Source: Lagopus muta (lineage: Eukaryota > Chordata > Aves > Galliformes > Phasianidae). From it: 64,000 nucleotides of DNA. Of this stretch, positions 61,331-64,000 are shown one piece after another; position 1 is the first letter of the stretch, and each line of letters opens with the position of its first letter. The notes below the pieces were generated by a model. It searched no databases and was not told the DNA's origin. It was given only the letters and a program-made list of their open reading frames with translations. The stretch spans positions 31,341,214-31,405,213 of the forward strand of contig NC_064433.1 of the NCBI RefSeq assembly GCF_023343835.1, read 5' to 3'. The position numbers and the translations under genes were made by a program.

Positions 61331-63750
61331 GACTAAAGTAGACTGTAGAAAGGAAAGAATGAACATAGCAAAGTGGAGAATGGGGAAAGTGTTGTCTCCA
61401 CAACAAAAAATTGTGTGTTAAAATGACTAATTAATCATTCTGAGAGATTTCTCCATTGACCCAAATTAAGCCCTTGCTAGTTTCACATACATATGAGAAA
61501 TTAGTTGTCAAATGAAGTTTGTTAGCATACTGTTCCTGAAGGCAGCCTGACAAATGCAGCCTTGAGCGATCACAAGACTGCATTGCTGGTGTGACTCCAT
61601 TCTCTTATTGGACCATGTCTAATAAGTAAGTCAAAGATATACCTATTTCCTCCTGTGTGCACTTTACCCTTTGCCTCTTGACCTCACACTGCCCCAGCAT
61701 TCCACTGGAAAGAATGTGGAGCAGCAGAAAGAATAGTAGAACAGTTGTAGAAAGGAGTACTGACTAAAATCTCCACTCTGCATTGAAAGATCTGGGATAA
61801 ATAAGTTTGACTACAGAAACGGTATGTGCCATTGCCCAACCTCAAATGACTAAATTGGTCAAAAGACAAGCACATTTTATGAAGGAGATTTCAATGTAAG
61901 GTCATAAGTCTCAGAAGCATCTGTTCAAGTTCTATGTACTAAAAGCAGATATGCCCAGAAAGTGAAGAGCAAAAAGAATCTTGTAGGAAACCCAAGAATA
62001 AAACAAAATTAATCAAGCTATTTGAAGAAATCTTAATGTTATTTTGTCTGAACTTTGTTCAGGAAAAATGCTGTTTTGAACATTTTTTTTCAGGAAATGA
62101 GATTGTGTGACAGTACCTACCTACAAAATTAGAGTCCCTCAACAAGAATAAAGGGCACATACAAGCAAACAAAGACATTACAAAAAGTGACAAATCTCAC
62201 TTTATCAAAAAAAAATCCAACACAGACATGCAGACATGCAGAAGGAGAGCTTCTTTCCCTCCTCTGCATTTCAAGTGTTGTGTCCCTATGCTGTGTTACA
62301 TGTTGGTGCCACATCTGTATTCAGTGACTCATGATAGAGATAGGCTCACATCAATAACAGCAGAGCAAGGATGAACTTAGGCAAGCCTACAGTCTTGTTC
62401 CTTTTAAAATTCAGACTCTCTTCAACTTGAGAGATGCTGTGGCACCATACTGCACTGGGGAGTGTGACATTGGCAGATCCACAGGAAAAGCATAGTAATG
62501 TCAAGTGAGGCAGCAATAGAAAAACAAATCCTTTTAGGAGACCTCTTTCCTTCTCTGGTATAATCTGTGCCAGAAGAACTTGTTGGAATACTCGCTTGGC
62601 ATGTGGGAGAGCTGTCTTTACATTTAATAAGAAATTTAAGAATCAAATTCCCCAGCCAATGCCCCTATCTGTGCTCTGAGAGCTGGCATTCCAAGCTCAT
62701 TTGCTTTCTGTTGATGCTGTCCTACTCCACATTTGCCAGCTGCTTAAAACACACATGAGAGATAACAAACTTAGTTTTAAATCCATGCACTGAATCAGAC
62801 CTCTGTTTCAGGCATATCTGAATGTTGATCTCTCACCTCCTCAGTGATTATCCTAAACACTTGGTGTTGCAGTAAAGAAACACCAGCAGTTCTGTGAATC
62901 AAATTCCTGTATTTTCATCATAGCTGCCCCAAGACACTGCTGAAGTGCTGAAGGAATTATACTGATAGTTCAAAAACCAACCGTTGCTTTATTTTTTCCC
63001 CAACAGTGATGTTTATTTATTTTAATCATTCAAATATACTGACGTGGGAAGTAATACGTGCAAATTTCTTGAATGAAAATGATAACAGTATAATTTGACA
63101 AATATAATCAGGAACTAACTGAAGCTCCTATTTATAAAGCAGATTCTAGTTGAGGTCTGAAATTTCATGTCTTTTCTCCAAGTCCTGTCAACATATCTAT
63201 ATAAAAGTAATTTCTATCACAGAGGGAATCAAATGCCACGGACAAAACTGCTCTCTTTTACACATTTGTTTTTTCTTGACACCAAACAGATAATATCTGG
63301 GGGATAATTTCAGTCCATATCTTCTCCTGGGCTGAACTCAGCTTGTTCTTTTCCAGATGAAATTATAATATAATCTTTCTTTACAAAAATGTTTTGGAGG
63401 CTGTTTTTTTTTTCTCCGTTTTTAGGACCATGAACTCTCTTGATTTAATCTTCCTGGTGTTTATAAGTTCTGAAGAATAAGTATCTGAAAATTATCTGTG
63501 TAATATGTATTCTGGTTTTGGTATGGATGAAAAAAGTTATCTTGAGCAATTGACATGTACTAACCTTTTATTCTATAACCAAAGTTCAGCAAATGGATTA
63601 ATTCTTAGGACTTCAGAACAAGTAAACCAGATTAAGCTGTAACACATTTCAAATAAGGTCTCAGGAAGCTGCAGAGAACAATTGTAAGAAATCAAAATGT
63701 GGAGTCCTTTTTTGTTAATTGTGATGATTACACCTGACATTAGATGATTC

Positions 63751-63774
63751 TTTTTTTTTTTTTTTTTTTTTTTT
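63751..63774. repeat. Poly-T homopolymer, 24 bp
   Basis: This is an uninterrupted T run, with no attached retroposon body recognised to its right. Confidence 0.9.
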
Positions 63775-64000
63775 AGACAAAAAGTATAAAAATTCTGCAT
63801 CTCTAAATAACATAATCAGAGATGATGTGGGTGAGTTTCCAGGATCTGTGAAAGTGAAGTAGACTTCACTAGACAAGCATGTTTCCAAATACTGAAACAA
63901 GTCCAGATGTCCAGATATGAATTGTCTAAATACAGTAATTAAATGGAAGCTCAAAATATTTTTATATGAAGATGGAACTGTTTAAACATATTTTTAATAT

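Larger units (their letters stand above)
57871..64000. other. Unique AT-rich non-coding DNA
   Basis: No gene or transposon is recognised in the last 6 kb. It contains an ATT-rich microsatellite at 58434-58476, a candidate regulatory block at 61120-61330, a CAGACATG double repeat near 62224-62240 and a T24 run at 63751-63774. A 73-codon plus-strand open frame at 59779-60000 begins with a hydrophobic stretch but has no recognisable family and no sign of being an exon. Confidence 0.55.

Noticed and set aside
1..64000. CRISPR arrays, bacterial operons, origins or phage attachment sites
   Set aside because: The repeat content and composition are those of a vertebrate chromosome; no regularly spaced direct repeats or prokaryotic gene organisation occur.

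Overview
The window looks like non-coding, AT-rich chromosomal DNA from a bird, most likely a galliform such as chicken, quail or turkey. The evidence is the interspersed repeats. There are at least seven CR1 LINE copies, several ending at their 3' side in the avian CR1 tail built on ATTCTATG. There are three copies or fragments of a mariner element that I recognise as the Galluhop (Mariner1_GG-like) family described from chicken. One decayed pol remnant belongs to an ERV-L type endogenous retrovirus, and one very old tRNA-derived SINE resembles MIR. I recognise no host protein-coding exon, tRNA, rRNA or other RNA gene. Open frames are short; the longest has 199 codons at 50050-50649 and looks like chance in AT-rich sequence. 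The window is therefore intergenic or lies inside a very long intron, and I cannot name the locus.

Layout: 1-2390 unique; 2391-2926 internally deleted mariner, minus strand; 2927-6730 unique, with a T31 run and a small CCAAT-box cluster; 6733-6952 CR1 plus; 6953-9343 unique; 9344-9785 CR1 minus; 9791-21539 a long unique stretch with the best candidates for conserved regulatory DNA (12840-13150 and 17255-17460) and two small hairpins; 21540-21900 ERV-L RNase H/integrase remnant, minus; 21901-30744 unique, with a possible ancient inverted-repeat element near 24930-25110 and a GC-richer island at 29640-29960; 30745-31172 mariner, plus, with part of its catalytic core; 31367-31690 CR1 minus; 31691-35661 unique, with a second GC-richer island; 35662-35805 and 40700-40757 CR1 plus; 46170-46341 MIR-like SINE; 50816-50918 mariner scrap joined to 50919-51600, a CR1 endonuclease-domain fragment on the minus strand; 53712-53867 a long TTCC microsatellite; 57655-57870 an old CR1, minus; 57871-64000 unique.

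No genes work together here. The history readable from the sequence is insertion and decay of transposons of different ages: the MIR-like SINE and the inverted-repeat element appear oldest, then diverged CR1 and ERV-L, then fresher CR1 and mariner copies. The unique DNA between them contains several homeodomain/POU-site-rich blocks that could be enhancers of a distant gene. I found no convincing novel biological system. The items most worth checking are the three mariner breakpoints, the 3'-truncated CR1 fragment, the MIR-like SINE, the GGAA/TTCC tract and the candidate conserved elements.
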